Assembly: GCA_035527455.1 (NCBI GenBank)
Contig: DATLAN010000114.1
Coordinates: 1-33,393, forward strand
Reading direction: 5' to 3'
Origin: DATLAN01 sp035527455
GTDB lineage: Bacteria; Planctomycetota; Planctomycetia; Pirellulales; Thermoguttaceae
DNA length: 33,393 nt
Part shown: in pieces, positions 25,900 to 33,393 of the stretch
How positions within the stretch are numbered: the first letter of the stretch is position 1
Layout of the letters: every line of letters starts with the position of its first letter
Notes under the pieces: model-generated
What the model was told of the DNA's origin: nothing
Database searches by the model: none
What the model saw: only the letters and a program-made list of their open reading frames with translations
Made by a program: the position numbers and the translations under genes

Positions 25900-27801
25900 T
25901 TACAGCATTGACGCAGCACTAGCCTCATACAACGGCAGCACGTAGGTGGCCAGCAGCGTGAAGCCGAAGGCGACGCAGCCGAGAATGGCCAGCAGGATGG
26001 TCCAGGTCTTCAGGGCCTCGGTTTCGGTCAATCCGCCCATGCGGGAGAAGATCCAGAAGCCGCTGTCGTTCATCCAGGAGCCGCAGAGCGAGCCGGCGCC
26101 GATGGCGGTGGCCAGGTAGACGACGTTGAAGCCCAGCATGCTCGACGAGACGCCCATTGCGCCGAATATCGCGGAGGTGGTGATCATCGAGACGGTGCCG
26201 GAGCCCTGGGCGACTTTCATCAGCGCCGCGACGCCGAAACCCAAGCAGAGCATGATCAGGCCCACGTCGCCGCCCTCGGTGGCGGCCAGGTTTTCGATGG
26301 GGTCTTTCACGCCGGATACTTGCAGCATCTTCCCGAACGCCCCGCCGGCAGCGGTAATCAAGATAATCACGCCGCCGCTCATCAGGGCGGTTTCGGTCGT
26401 CTTGGCGAGTTGCTTCAAGGTCAGGCCCCGCTGGCGGACCAGAACCAGCATGGCGATCGCCGCCGAGAGCAACAACGCCAGGTTGGCATTGCCGAAGATC
26501 GCCGCGACGTCGGCCGCTGTTCGCGAGTTCGTCTGCTTGACTTGCCCGGGAAAGGCTGCTTCCAACATCAGCCAGTTGAAACGTTCGATTTTCTCTTCCT
26601 GCAGCTTGGCCATGCCGCGGTCGAGAAGATCCTTGGCGGGAGCGGACGTGGCGACGCCGTCGAAGGCCTTCTGGCGATAGACTCTCTTGAAGCGAGTCGT
26701 TTCCGGTTTCGGCAACTTGCGCATCCCGCGATCTAATAGATTCTGGGCTTCCTTGGGAAGGGCAATGCCGAGGAAGGCCCTGTCCGTGCAGAAGTTCTCT
26801 TGCCGCGCGAGGTCGCTGGTTGCCGCTTTCACCCGGTCGCACAACTCGGGCGAAAAGGTGCCGGGGCCGGCGGCGTCGGAGATTGCCTGGCGCAGGTCCG
26901 CCGGCAACAGTTCCATCACTCGCCGGACCGGCTCGGTTTCCTCGTCGGTTCCCGCCGTGCCCAACTTCTTGGAGAAGACGGGCCAATCCAAAACGTCACC
27001 TTCCTCGAGCAACTTTGCGTGTTGGGCGTCGGCGATCGTCTCGGTCACCGTATTGACCGAGATCAGGATGACCGGCAGGAGCACCGGCGCCAGCGAGATC
27101 CATAGCCCGGGCAACCGGTCATCCGCGAGCGGTTCCGGCTCCGACTGGCCGCTGTAGGGGCGCATGGGAAGGTCCATCAGGTGGTTCATCACGCGGCAGA
27201 CCAGCAGCCCGATCAGCGCCGTGGGCAACCCGATCATGATCCCCACCAGAATCATCAGGCCGATCGGCACGTCCAGGAAGTTGGCCATTACCAACGGCCC
27301 GGGCGTGGGCGGGACCAGCGTGTGCGTGATCGCCCCGCCGGTGGCGATCGCCGTGATGTAGAGGATGTAGTTCTTGCGGGTCTTCCTCCAGAGCGATCGG
27401 GCCAGCGGCACCAAGAGGTAGAAGACCGTGTCGAAGAAGACGGGCATGGAGAGCACGAAGCCGCTTCCCATCAGGGCCGTCGGCGCCCGCTTCTCGCCCA
27501 GGACTTTCAGAAACGACCGCACGATCCGGTCGGCGGCCCCGCTGTCCATCAGGCACTTGCCGATCACCGCGGCCAGCGCGATCACGATGCCGATGCCCGT
27601 GGCCGTGCTTCCGAACGCGCCGGCCACCCGGCTGATCTTCTCGGGCAACTCGCCGGGCGAGAGCAGGCTGACGAGCATCGCGGCAGTGATCAGGGCGATG
27701 AACGCATTGACGCGCAGCACGATGATCATCCCGATGACCGTCACCAGACCGATCGCGAGGATGACCAGGGGATTGGTTACGGCTTGGATCAGGGAGTCCA
27801 T
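25900..27801 (-). CDS. GntP-family gluconate-type permease with large internal insertion
   Basis: A 633-residue membrane protein, well above the family's usual 440-450. Family marks are GIVIALAAVIGKCLMDSGAADRIV, ALMGSGFVLSMPVFFDTVFYLLVPLA and GGAITHTLVPPTPGPL (about 155-170). In the C-terminal half come SGGVIILITAAGGAFGKMLQ, VAQGSGTVSMITTSAIF and GSLCGSWMNDSGFW. Known members are proton-coupled importers of gluconate and related sugar acids. Residues about 256-430 are an extra hydrophilic segment between helices. Within it NLLDRGMRKLPKPETTRF (354-371) recurs as DLLDRGMAKLQEEKIERF (391-408). The ribosome-binding site is weak. The gene lies 103 bp downstream of a large secreted protein gene on the same strand. 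Substrate is unknown. Confidence 0.92.
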   Translation of the reverse strand: MDSLIQAVTNPLVILAIGLVTVIGMIIVLRVNAFIALITAAMLVSLLSPGELPEKISRVAGAFGSTATGIGIVIALAAVIGKCLMDSGAADRIVRSFLKVLGEKRAPTALMGSGFVLSMPVFFDTVFYLLVPLARSLWRKTRKNYILYITAIATGGAITHTLVPPTPGPLVMANFLDVPIGLMILVGIMIGLPTALIGLLVCRVMNHLMDLPMRPYSGQSEPEPLADDRLPGLWISLAPVLLPVILISVNTVTETIADAQHAKLLEEGDVLDWPVFSKKLGTAGTDEETEPVRRVMELLPADLRQAISDAAGPGTFSPELCDRVKAATSDLARQENFCTDRAFLGIALPKEAQNLLDRGMRKLPKPETTRFKRVYRQKAFDGVATSAPAKDLLDRGMAKLQEEKIERFNWLMLEAAFPGQVKQTNSRTAADVAAIFGNANLALLLSAAIAMLVLVRQRGLTLKQLAKTTETALMSGGVIILITAAGGAFGKMLQVSGVKDPIENLAATEGGDVGLIMLCLGFGVAALMKVAQGSGTVSMITTSAIFGAMGVSSSMLGFNVVYLATAIGAGSLCGSWMNDSGFWIFSRMGGLTETEALKTWTILLAILGCVAFGFTLLATYVLPLYEASAASML

Positions 27802-27904
27802 GATTTCTTACCGGATCGAGACGGCTACTGTGATGGGCCGGCACCAGTTTAGGGAGCCTGGAGGTGGCCTGCAACCCTGCCGATGCGGATAGGATCGCCG
27901 ACAA

Positions 27905-30082
27905 TCAAGGTTTCGTCAGGGTGAAGCCCTTGGCGAACCACCCGTTGGGCTCGGCGGCAATGGCCAGGCCGGCCGGGCCGAGGTATCGGGCGACGACGCC
28001 GAAAGGCGGCAGGTTTTTGCCGGGCAGTCGCACTTGGCGGGCCCGATCCAGCGCCTGCTCGCCGATCAGGGAGTTGATCACCTGGCCGAACAGCACTTCT
28101 CGCATCGGTTCGCCCCGGCGGAACGCCTCGTAGACGGGGCGGAATTCCTCCTCGGTCAGCGAGAACTTCCGCGCAAATTGCCCCTCGATTTTCAACTCGT
28201 CGATTCGCTGCTCGACCAGGAGATAGTAGGGACTACCGCGGAGCGTTTCCCGGGCCGTTTTGGGCTTGAGGACCTTTTCGAGAAAGCCCACGTGCGAGGC
28301 GACGAACAGGTGTCCGCCGACCACGGCCACCGCGGCGTGTGTCAACAACGGCTGGTTTCCGGCCGGGGCGTTGTTCTGGACGCCGTTCTCATTGCCCGGA
28401 AGCGCACCACCACCCGGCGGCGGCGTCAACGAGGGGATATCGATGTCGGGGATGTGGGCGGGCGGCTCCTCTTCGAGGATTTCCCACGCTTCGTGACCTT
28501 CGATTTCGATTTTCCGAGCGGCTTTGTTGGCGGCCTCCTTGGCCATCCACTTGGAAATCGTGGTCTGTACGGCCTCGGGATCCTTCAACTCGATCGCGAA
28601 GAGGAACCGTTCGCTCTCCGGCCCGATGGGAAGCTCGTTGGCGGTCAAGATGGTGACTCGCCGGCCGAAGTGTACGAACAGGTCCTTGCGCAGATGGATC
28701 TGCGGGCCGTTGGGATCTTCGGCCAGGCTCCTGACCGTTTTGTCCCAGATGCCGGTCAGTTCTTCGTAGATTACGTATTTGTCTTGCCATCTTCGCACCA
28801 CGTAGAACTTGTCGTTGCCCGCGTCGGCGATCTTCCAGACCTGGCCCGGCGTTCTGGTTTCGAATCTCAGGTTCTCGGAGAGCGAGATTCGTGCCTTCTG
28901 GAACTTCGCCTGAAGGGCCTCCGACAGGGAGCCGCGGACCAGATCGACTTCGATCTTGTCCTCGGTGCTGAAGAGGAACAACTCGCCGCCGGTGACCTCG
29001 TCGAACAGCGGGCCGAAGTTGTCGAAGGCGTTGAGCAGATCGCAGTAGACGGTCGTGTAGGTGGCAATGTCGCGCGACACCCAATCCTGGGGTGCCAAGT
29101 CGTTGGGCACGAGTTGGCCGTCGGCGTCCACCTGACCGGCCGGAAACTTCAGCATCTTCATGGCCATCTCGTGAGGCGGCGGGGCATAAACGAACGTGCG
29201 GTGAACCAGTTCGCAGTCCTCGGCCATGAAGTCGACGAACCCGCCCACGCCTTGGATCGCCTCGAAACCCTGGTTCTCCAGCAGCTCGACGACCGACTTG
29301 CCGCGGCGGCGCTCATTTTCAGGCGTGGCCGCGCGGATCGCCTCGACGTAGCCCAGCGGGTGAATGAACCAGCGGATTTGCGGCATGGCACCGCCGTTGT
29401 CCTTTTCGCAGCGCTGCTTGACGGCCAGGTAACCGGGCGAATCGGCCAGGCTGCCGTCCTGTTTCTTTGCCGCTCGGGCGAGGATTTCCACTATCACGTC
29501 GGGGTCGTCGGAGGCAGCCAACAGGTTGCCCGATAGGCAGTAATATGCATTTTGCGGCTCGGCATCCGGAACGTTGGCCGGAGCCGGGATTTCGAACCGG
29601 ACGATCGTATTGCCGGCGGCCTGCTGCTCGGACCGCTTGGCTCCCCGCTTGATCAGGTCCGCTCCAACCTTCTCCAGAAGGGTCTCGGCTTGTGGAAGGT
29701 GGCCGGTTACGTCGAGCAGCACGGCGGCGGCTGCCTGTTCGGGCCCCAGGCGAACTACGGCTGCGGCGATCTCTCCCCCGAGGACGTTTTCGAGATCCTC
29801 GGCCTTCAGCCCCAATCGCACGTCGGCCGCGGCCAATCGCTTGCGGAGTTCCGCCTGCAGGTCCTCGGCGAACGGCTTCATCACCGGATCGGCCATCAAT
29901 TGGCCGATCTGAGTGTCGTTCCAGTGTTTGCGCAGCGTCTCCATATCGGCCACGGCGATGAAGCCCGTGGTCGTATCGGGCAGCAATTCCTCGCTGCGGG
30001 GGACCTTTTCAGCCGACACGGCCCCCATGTTGACCAGCGAAGCGATCATCCATACGATCACAGATGTCCAAGATCTTGACAC
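27905..30082 (-). CDS. Large secreted hypothetical protein (planctomycetal)
   Basis: A 725-residue protein with an N-terminal signal peptide (VIVWMIASLVNMGAVSAEK, likely cut after SA). I do not recognise a catalytic domain. The mature part is a series of alpha/beta segments such as LLPDTTTGFIAVADMETLRKHW, LGLKAEDLENVLGGEIAAAVV, YYCLSGNLLAASDDPDVIVEIL, VAVVGGHLFVASHVGFLEKVL and YYLLVEQRI. The repeated pattern of a strand containing 'LLAASDDPDVI'/'LFVASHVGFL' resembles secreted planctomycetal proteins of the DUF3352 type. The start is GTG, not ATG: AAGGAG lies 7 nt upstream of GTG at 30082, which is the clearest ribosome-binding site in this part of the window. A Pro/Gly/Asn-rich linker at about 545-575 separates two halves. 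Confidence 0.85.
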   Translation of the reverse strand: MSRSWTSVIVWMIASLVNMGAVSAEKVPRSEELLPDTTTGFIAVADMETLRKHWNDTQIGQLMADPVMKPFAEDLQAELRKRLAAADVRLGLKAEDLENVLGGEIAAAVVRLGPEQAAAAVLLDVTGHLPQAETLLEKVGADLIKRGAKRSEQQAAGNTIVRFEIPAPANVPDAEPQNAYYCLSGNLLAASDDPDVIVEILARAAKKQDGSLADSPGYLAVKQRCEKDNGGAMPQIRWFIHPLGYVEAIRAATPENERRRGKSVVELLENQGFEAIQGVGGFVDFMAEDCELVHRTFVYAPPPHEMAMKMLKFPAGQVDADGQLVPNDLAPQDWVSRDIATYTTVYCDLLNAFDNFGPLFDEVTGGELFLFSTEDKIEVDLVRGSLSEALQAKFQKARISLSENLRFETRTPGQVWKIADAGNDKFYVVRRWQDKYVIYEELTGIWDKTVRSLAEDPNGPQIHLRKDLFVHFGRRVTILTANELPIGPESERFLFAIELKDPEAVQTTISKWMAKEAANKAARKIEIEGHEAWEILEEEPPAHIPDIDIPSLTPPPGGGALPGNENGVQNNAPAGNQPLLTHAAVAVVGGHLFVASHVGFLEKVLKPKTARETLRGSPYYLLVEQRIDELKIEGQFARKFSLTEEEFRPVYEAFRRGEPMREVLFGQVINSLIGEQALDRARQVRLPGKNLPPFGVVARYLGPAGLAIAAEPNGWFAKGFTLTKP

Positions 30083-30373
30083 AGCAAAGCTCCTTCAGGT
30101 GGTCGGGCGAGACCGGGATACTCTTAGGGACATGAAAGTCCCGTGTGGAAAACCCAGTGTAGCGGGAGGCGCCGACTTGTGCCAGACCGGTTGGGGAGAC
30201 TGGGTATTTTATGCAGAGTTCTCGTGGAAGGCGGCATGCACGTCGATCGAGGGGGCCTGATTTCGCCCCGTAGGGTTTCTGGACGCCGCTTCCAACGCGC
30301 GGCATAATACCACTTCTGCGTGTGTTTCCAGGTGCCCCGCAACAGCAGCCGCTTCCGGCTTCGCAACAGCAAT

Positions 30374-30921
<548 letters not shown>

Positions 30922-30936
30922 ACCAACCACTCCCCG

Positions 30937-31034
30937 CACTGCCCACTAACCACTGCCCACTAACCACTGCCCACTAACCACTGCCCACTAACCACTGCCC
31001 ACTAACCACTGCCCACTAACCACTGCCCACTAAC
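30937..31034. repeat. 14-bp tandem array of seven identical units
   Basis: CACTGCCCACTAAC is repeated seven times without mismatch, 98 bp in all. It ends 16 bp before the start codon of the enolase-superfamily gene, so it fills that gene's leader where a promoter or ribosome-binding site would lie. Perfect identity suggests recent slippage expansion. Confidence 0.95.
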
Positions 31035-31050
31035 CACTATCCAAGCCGCC

Positions 31051-32169
31051 ATGCAAATCGAATCGATCGAACTGTTCCACGTTGCCTTGCCGTTACGCCG
31101 ACCGATGTCCACGGCGGGCAGGGAACTCGATGCCCTGGAAACGGTCCTGGTGCGGATGCAAAGCGGTGACGCGGCCGGCTGGGGGGAGGCCAGCCCGGGC
31201 AACGTGCCGACCGCAAGCGCCGAATGGGCCGCCGGCGTGTTCGGATGTCTGCGGGATTGGCTGGCCCCGGCGGTCGTCTCCGGCACGATCGACTCGGGCG
31301 ACGACCTTGCGAAAAGACTCGACGCCTTCCGCGGCAACCGCTTCGCCAAGGCGGCTCTCGATACGGCCTGGTGGGATCTGAAGGCACGGCGGGAGGGCCG
31401 GCCGCTCTACGAACTGCTCGGCGGCGACCGCCCGGCGATCGAACTGGGCGTGACCTTCGATCAGATGGAATCGACCGAGGAGTTTCTGGCGGCCATCGGC
31501 CAGGTCCTGGACGCCGGTTTTTCCCGCGTGACGTTGATGTTTCGGCCCGGCTGGGAGGTCGAAATGGTCGACGCCGTGCGGAAGGAGTTCCCCGTAGCCA
31601 TGCTGCAGATCGACGCCGAGGGAGCGATGGGGCTGCAGCACATGGACACGATCCACCGCCTCGAAGATTTCGCGTTGGCCGCCATCGAGCAGCCGTTTCC
31701 CGCCGACGACCTGGTCGGCCACGCCATGGCACAGCAGTCGCTCCGCACGCCGATCTGCCTCGACGAGGGCGTCACCACGATCGCCCAGGCCGAGATGGCG
31801 CTGGACTTGCAGAGTTGCCGGATGGTGAACATCGAGCCGGGCAAGGTCGGCGGGCTCACGCCGGCGGTGGCGATCCACGACGCATGTCGGGCCGCCGAGG
31901 TCCCTTGTTACGTCGGCGCCGTGCCGCAGACCGCCGTCGGACAGCGGATCGCCTTGGCCCTGGCCGCGAAGTCCAATTGCCCGCTTCCGGCCGATTACCT
32001 GCCCTGCGAGGAACTCTTGGCGGAAGACCTGGCCGAGCGGCTGCTGCCGAAGCGCGGCGAGACGGACGGGATCATGCGGATCGGTCTCTGGTCGGAACCG
32101 GGCCTCGGCGTCGATCCGGATCGGCAGTTGCTCGACAAGCTGTGCCTCGACCGAGCGAAGGTGCAGTAG
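31051..32169 (+). CDS. MenC/N-acylamino-acid-racemase-like enolase-superfamily protein lacking catalytic lysines
   Basis: A 372-residue protein aligned over its full length with the OSBS/NAAAR (MenC type 2) branch of the enolase superfamily. The capping domain holds GWGEASPG, NRFAKAALDTAWWDLKAR and GRPLYELLGG; the C-terminal end is WSEPGLGV. The three metal ligands are kept: Asp188 (QIDAEG), Glu213 (AIEQPF) and Asp238 (CLDEGVTT). The two lysines that shuttle the proton are not: the KxK motif is Thr161-Leu-Met163 (VTLMFRPG instead of -KLKI-PG) and the lysine of the NIKPGRVGG motif is Glu262 (NIEPGKVGG). It may bind a metal and ligand without racemising or dehydrating, or do different chemistry. 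No Shine-Dalgarno site precedes the ATG; a 14-bp tandem array does. Confidence 0.9.
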   Translation: MQIESIELFHVALPLRRPMSTAGRELDALETVLVRMQSGDAAGWGEASPGNVPTASAEWAAGVFGCLRDWLAPAVVSGTIDSGDDLAKRLDAFRGNRFAKAALDTAWWDLKARREGRPLYELLGGDRPAIELGVTFDQMESTEEFLAAIGQVLDAGFSRVTLMFRPGWEVEMVDAVRKEFPVAMLQIDAEGAMGLQHMDTIHRLEDFALAAIEQPFPADDLVGHAMAQQSLRTPICLDEGVTTIAQAEMALDLQSCRMVNIEPGKVGGLTPAVAIHDACRAAEVPCYVGAVPQTAVGQRIALALAAKSNCPLPADYLPCEELLAEDLAERLLPKRGETDGIMRIGLWSEPGLGVDPDRQLLDKLCLDRAKVQ

Positions 32170-32617
32170 AATCTCACGCCGCAACTCTTGCACGCCATGC
32201 GCACATGTGCGGCGCGGATTCGGCAGATCGAGGCATACCGTCATTGTTTTCCACTTTTGGAGCCGAAAGACAACAATCGGCAACCTCGACGGCCGCCCCG
32301 TTCGCCCCAACCCGTTTTGCGGCAAGCGGTTACGCAGACGGGCCCGGTGCGCCTCAACCGGCCGAAACCGATTGTTTCTCGCCCCCAGCCTGAAGCGTCG
32401 TCTGTTGGTCGAGGGCGTGTCCTTGCGTAACTTCTTCTGGCATCACGACTTGGATCGTTCGCCCCATCTTGACAGCACCCGAATGGCCGGTTACACTCGC
32501 CCGGTTGTTTCCACGACGCAAGAGTCGGCCAGTTCACGGTTTGCGCCATTGTTGACCACTTTTCGCCGATTTCGCATTTTCAAGAACAACAATCCATCGG
32601 CCGCCTCTGACCAGGTT

Positions 32618-32638
32618 CCCTCTCCCTCCGGGAGAGGG
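32618..32638. repeat. CCCTCTCCC/GGGAGAGGG hairpin followed by TTAGGGTGAGGG
   Basis: A perfect 9-bp stem with a 3-base loop, followed by TTAGGGTGAGGG. From memory, this combined motif is an intergenic repeat seen in many bacterial phyla. It is about 450 bp from the nearest gene end, so a terminator role is unlikely. Confidence 0.75.
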
Positions 32639-32862
32639 TTAGGGTGAGGGCGACCCGCAAACCAGTTTCCCCCTCTGATGGAAAGGCTCACGGCGATCCG
32701 CCGAGAAACGTCCTGCCGTGCTCGGTGACGGTTTCCGGTTGGGCGTGCCGCGGGCGAAGAGAGACCATTACGAGACCCCCAAGTTATACACCCCGCGGCG
32801 GCCCAATTTCAAGCCGAGAGCGGGCAACGCGGCAACACCGGCGACGTTGCGAAACGGGCGAC

Positions 32863-32892
32863 GCCAAACCGTTCGATGCATTCGCGAAATCA
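32863..32892 (-). repeat. Degenerate inverted copy of the CGATCTTGCG element
   Basis: CCGTTCGATGCATTCGCGAAATC here resembles the reverse complement of the front half of the element at 33251-33309, with several differences. It suggests that the element occurs in both orientations. Confidence 0.5.
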
Positions 32893-32986
32893 TCGGCGCG
32901 GCCGAGCCACGGGAGGATTGCGGCGGGTCGGCCGACGTGCCGATCGGACGGCCTTCTGAATTCCTCTTGTTGCCCAGCAACACGGG

Positions 32987-33045
32987 CGATCTTGCGAATC
33001 AGTCGAACGGCATGGTAGGATCTCCTCCGCAAGATCGACGGTGCC
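32987..33045 (+). repeat. 59-base CGATCTTGCG element, copy A
   Basis: The element starts CGATCTTGCG and carries CGCAAGATCG 31 bases later, a 10-bp inverted repeat that can fold into a stem. It matches copy B at 33251-33309 at 55 of 59 positions. Confidence 0.85.
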
Positions 33046-33108
33046 GCCTGCCAACGGTTCGAGGTCGTGCCTCGCTGGATCATCCTCTCGATCTCGATCA
33101 CGAAATGC

Positions 33109-33224
33109 CGAAAGAACGAAAGAACGAAAGCACGAAAGACAAGCCCGGATGGACGAAGCGACTTTCTCGTCTTCGTCTCCCATTTTCGCGTTTTCGTCCT
33201 TTCGCGTTTTCGTGATCGTCTTCC
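33109..33224. repeat. CGAAAG-rich arm facing a TTTCG-rich arm
   Basis: CGAAAGAACGAAAGAACGAA and related units at 33109-33140 face TTTTCGCGTTTTCGTCCTTT-like units at 33183-33224 across about 40 bases. The arms are imperfectly complementary and could form a long stem. Similar CGAAAG strings recur in planctomycetal intergenic DNA to my recollection. Confidence 0.6.
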
Positions 33225-33250
33225 CCTTGTCTTGCGGGGGGCTACACCGA

Positions 33251-33309
33251 CGATCTTGCGAATGAGTCGAACGGCATGGTATGATCTCTCCCGCAAGATC
33301 GACGGTGCC
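33251..33309 (+). repeat. 59-base CGATCTTGCG element, copy B
   Basis: 93% identical to copy A, with the same 10-bp inverted repeat (33251-33260 with 33292-33301). A truncated third copy follows immediately. Confidence 0.85.
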
Positions 33310-33314
33310 ACCCG

Positions 33315-33354
33315 CGACATGGTAGGATCGCTTCCGCAAGATCGACCGTGGCAG
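33315..33354 (+). repeat. CGATCTTGCG element, truncated copy C
   Basis: CATGGTAGGATCGCTTCCGCAAGATCGACCG repeats the back half of copies A and B six bases after copy B ends, implying tandem growth of the element at this site. Confidence 0.75.
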
Positions 33355-33393
33355 TCGTCCCAGTTGCCTTGCTAATGACAAAGTGCGCTCTGA

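Larger units (their letters stand above)
32170..33393. other. 1.2-kb region without a convincing gene, rich in palindromic repeats
   Basis: Reading frames exist on both strands but their products are Arg/Ser/Pro-rich, overlap each other and show no family motifs. The region instead carries several repeat elements, listed separately: a CCCTCTCCC hairpin, at least three copies of a 59-base CGATCTTGCG element and a CGAAAG-rich segment. No tRNA or rRNA was recognised. Confidence 0.7.

Noticed and set aside
32644..33320. Several overlapping reading frames of 100-180 codons on both strands
   Set aside because: Their products are Arg/Ser/Pro-rich and contain translated copies of the intergenic repeats (for example recurring RSYHAVRLIRKI), so they are repeat shadows rather than genes.

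Overview
The window reads as a GC-rich Planctomycete chromosome segment, probably of the Pirellulales type. The main clues are an N-terminal module typical of planctomycetal proteins (HHYRLLGI / ILNEIAAAKVCLLN), an exosortase next to capsule-type genes, long lineage-specific secreted proteins, weak or absent Shine-Dalgarno sites at several genes, and many palindromic or tandem intergenic repeats. The taxonomic assignment is inference from gene content.

Positions 1-20746 hold one long minus-strand exopolysaccharide/exosortase cluster, transcribed right to left. Its order is: exosortase with an inserted thioredoxin-fold domain; Wzz-type chain-length protein fused to a BY-kinase-like ATPase; polyprenyl-phosphate HexNAc-1-phosphate transferase with a C-terminal extension; EpsI-type exosortase partner; fused sugar 3-dehydrogenase/N-acetyltransferase (WlbA-WlbB type); DegT/WlbC-type aminotransferase; Wzx-type flippase; SAM methyltransferase; a planctomycetal membrane protein with a discoidin-like C-terminus; GT4 glycosyltransferase; FkbM methyltransferase; Wzy-like polymerase; a second GT4 enzyme; and a PaaK/CapK-like adenylate-forming protein cut by the left edge. 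Together these could prime a lipid carrier with HexNAc-1-P, make a 2,3-diamino-2,3-dideoxy uronic acid type sugar, assemble and methylate a repeat unit, flip and polymerise it with chain-length control, and process surface proteins. No export porin, UDP-sugar 6-dehydrogenase or sorting-signal substrate is visible.

A 682-bp intergenic region separates this cluster from divergent glmS (21429-23297), which makes glucosamine-6-phosphate, the precursor of the UDP-GlcNAc used by the cluster. After it come a small tail-anchored hypothetical protein, a minus-strand pair of predicted lipoproteins (one with about 12 leucine-rich repeats), a GntP-family permease with a roughly 170-residue insertion, and a large secreted hypothetical protein.

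On the right, plus strand, are a free-methionine-(R)-sulfoxide reductase (msrC) and an enolase-superfamily protein of the MenC/N-acylamino-acid-racemase type that has lost its catalytic lysines. Two back-to-back tandem arrays (7-bp and 14-bp units) separate these two genes. The last 1.2 kb (32170-33393) shows no convincing gene but several dispersed palindromic repeats.

The strongest novelty candidates are the exosortase with a redox-dead thioredoxin domain inside its membrane core and the lysine-less enolase-superfamily protein.
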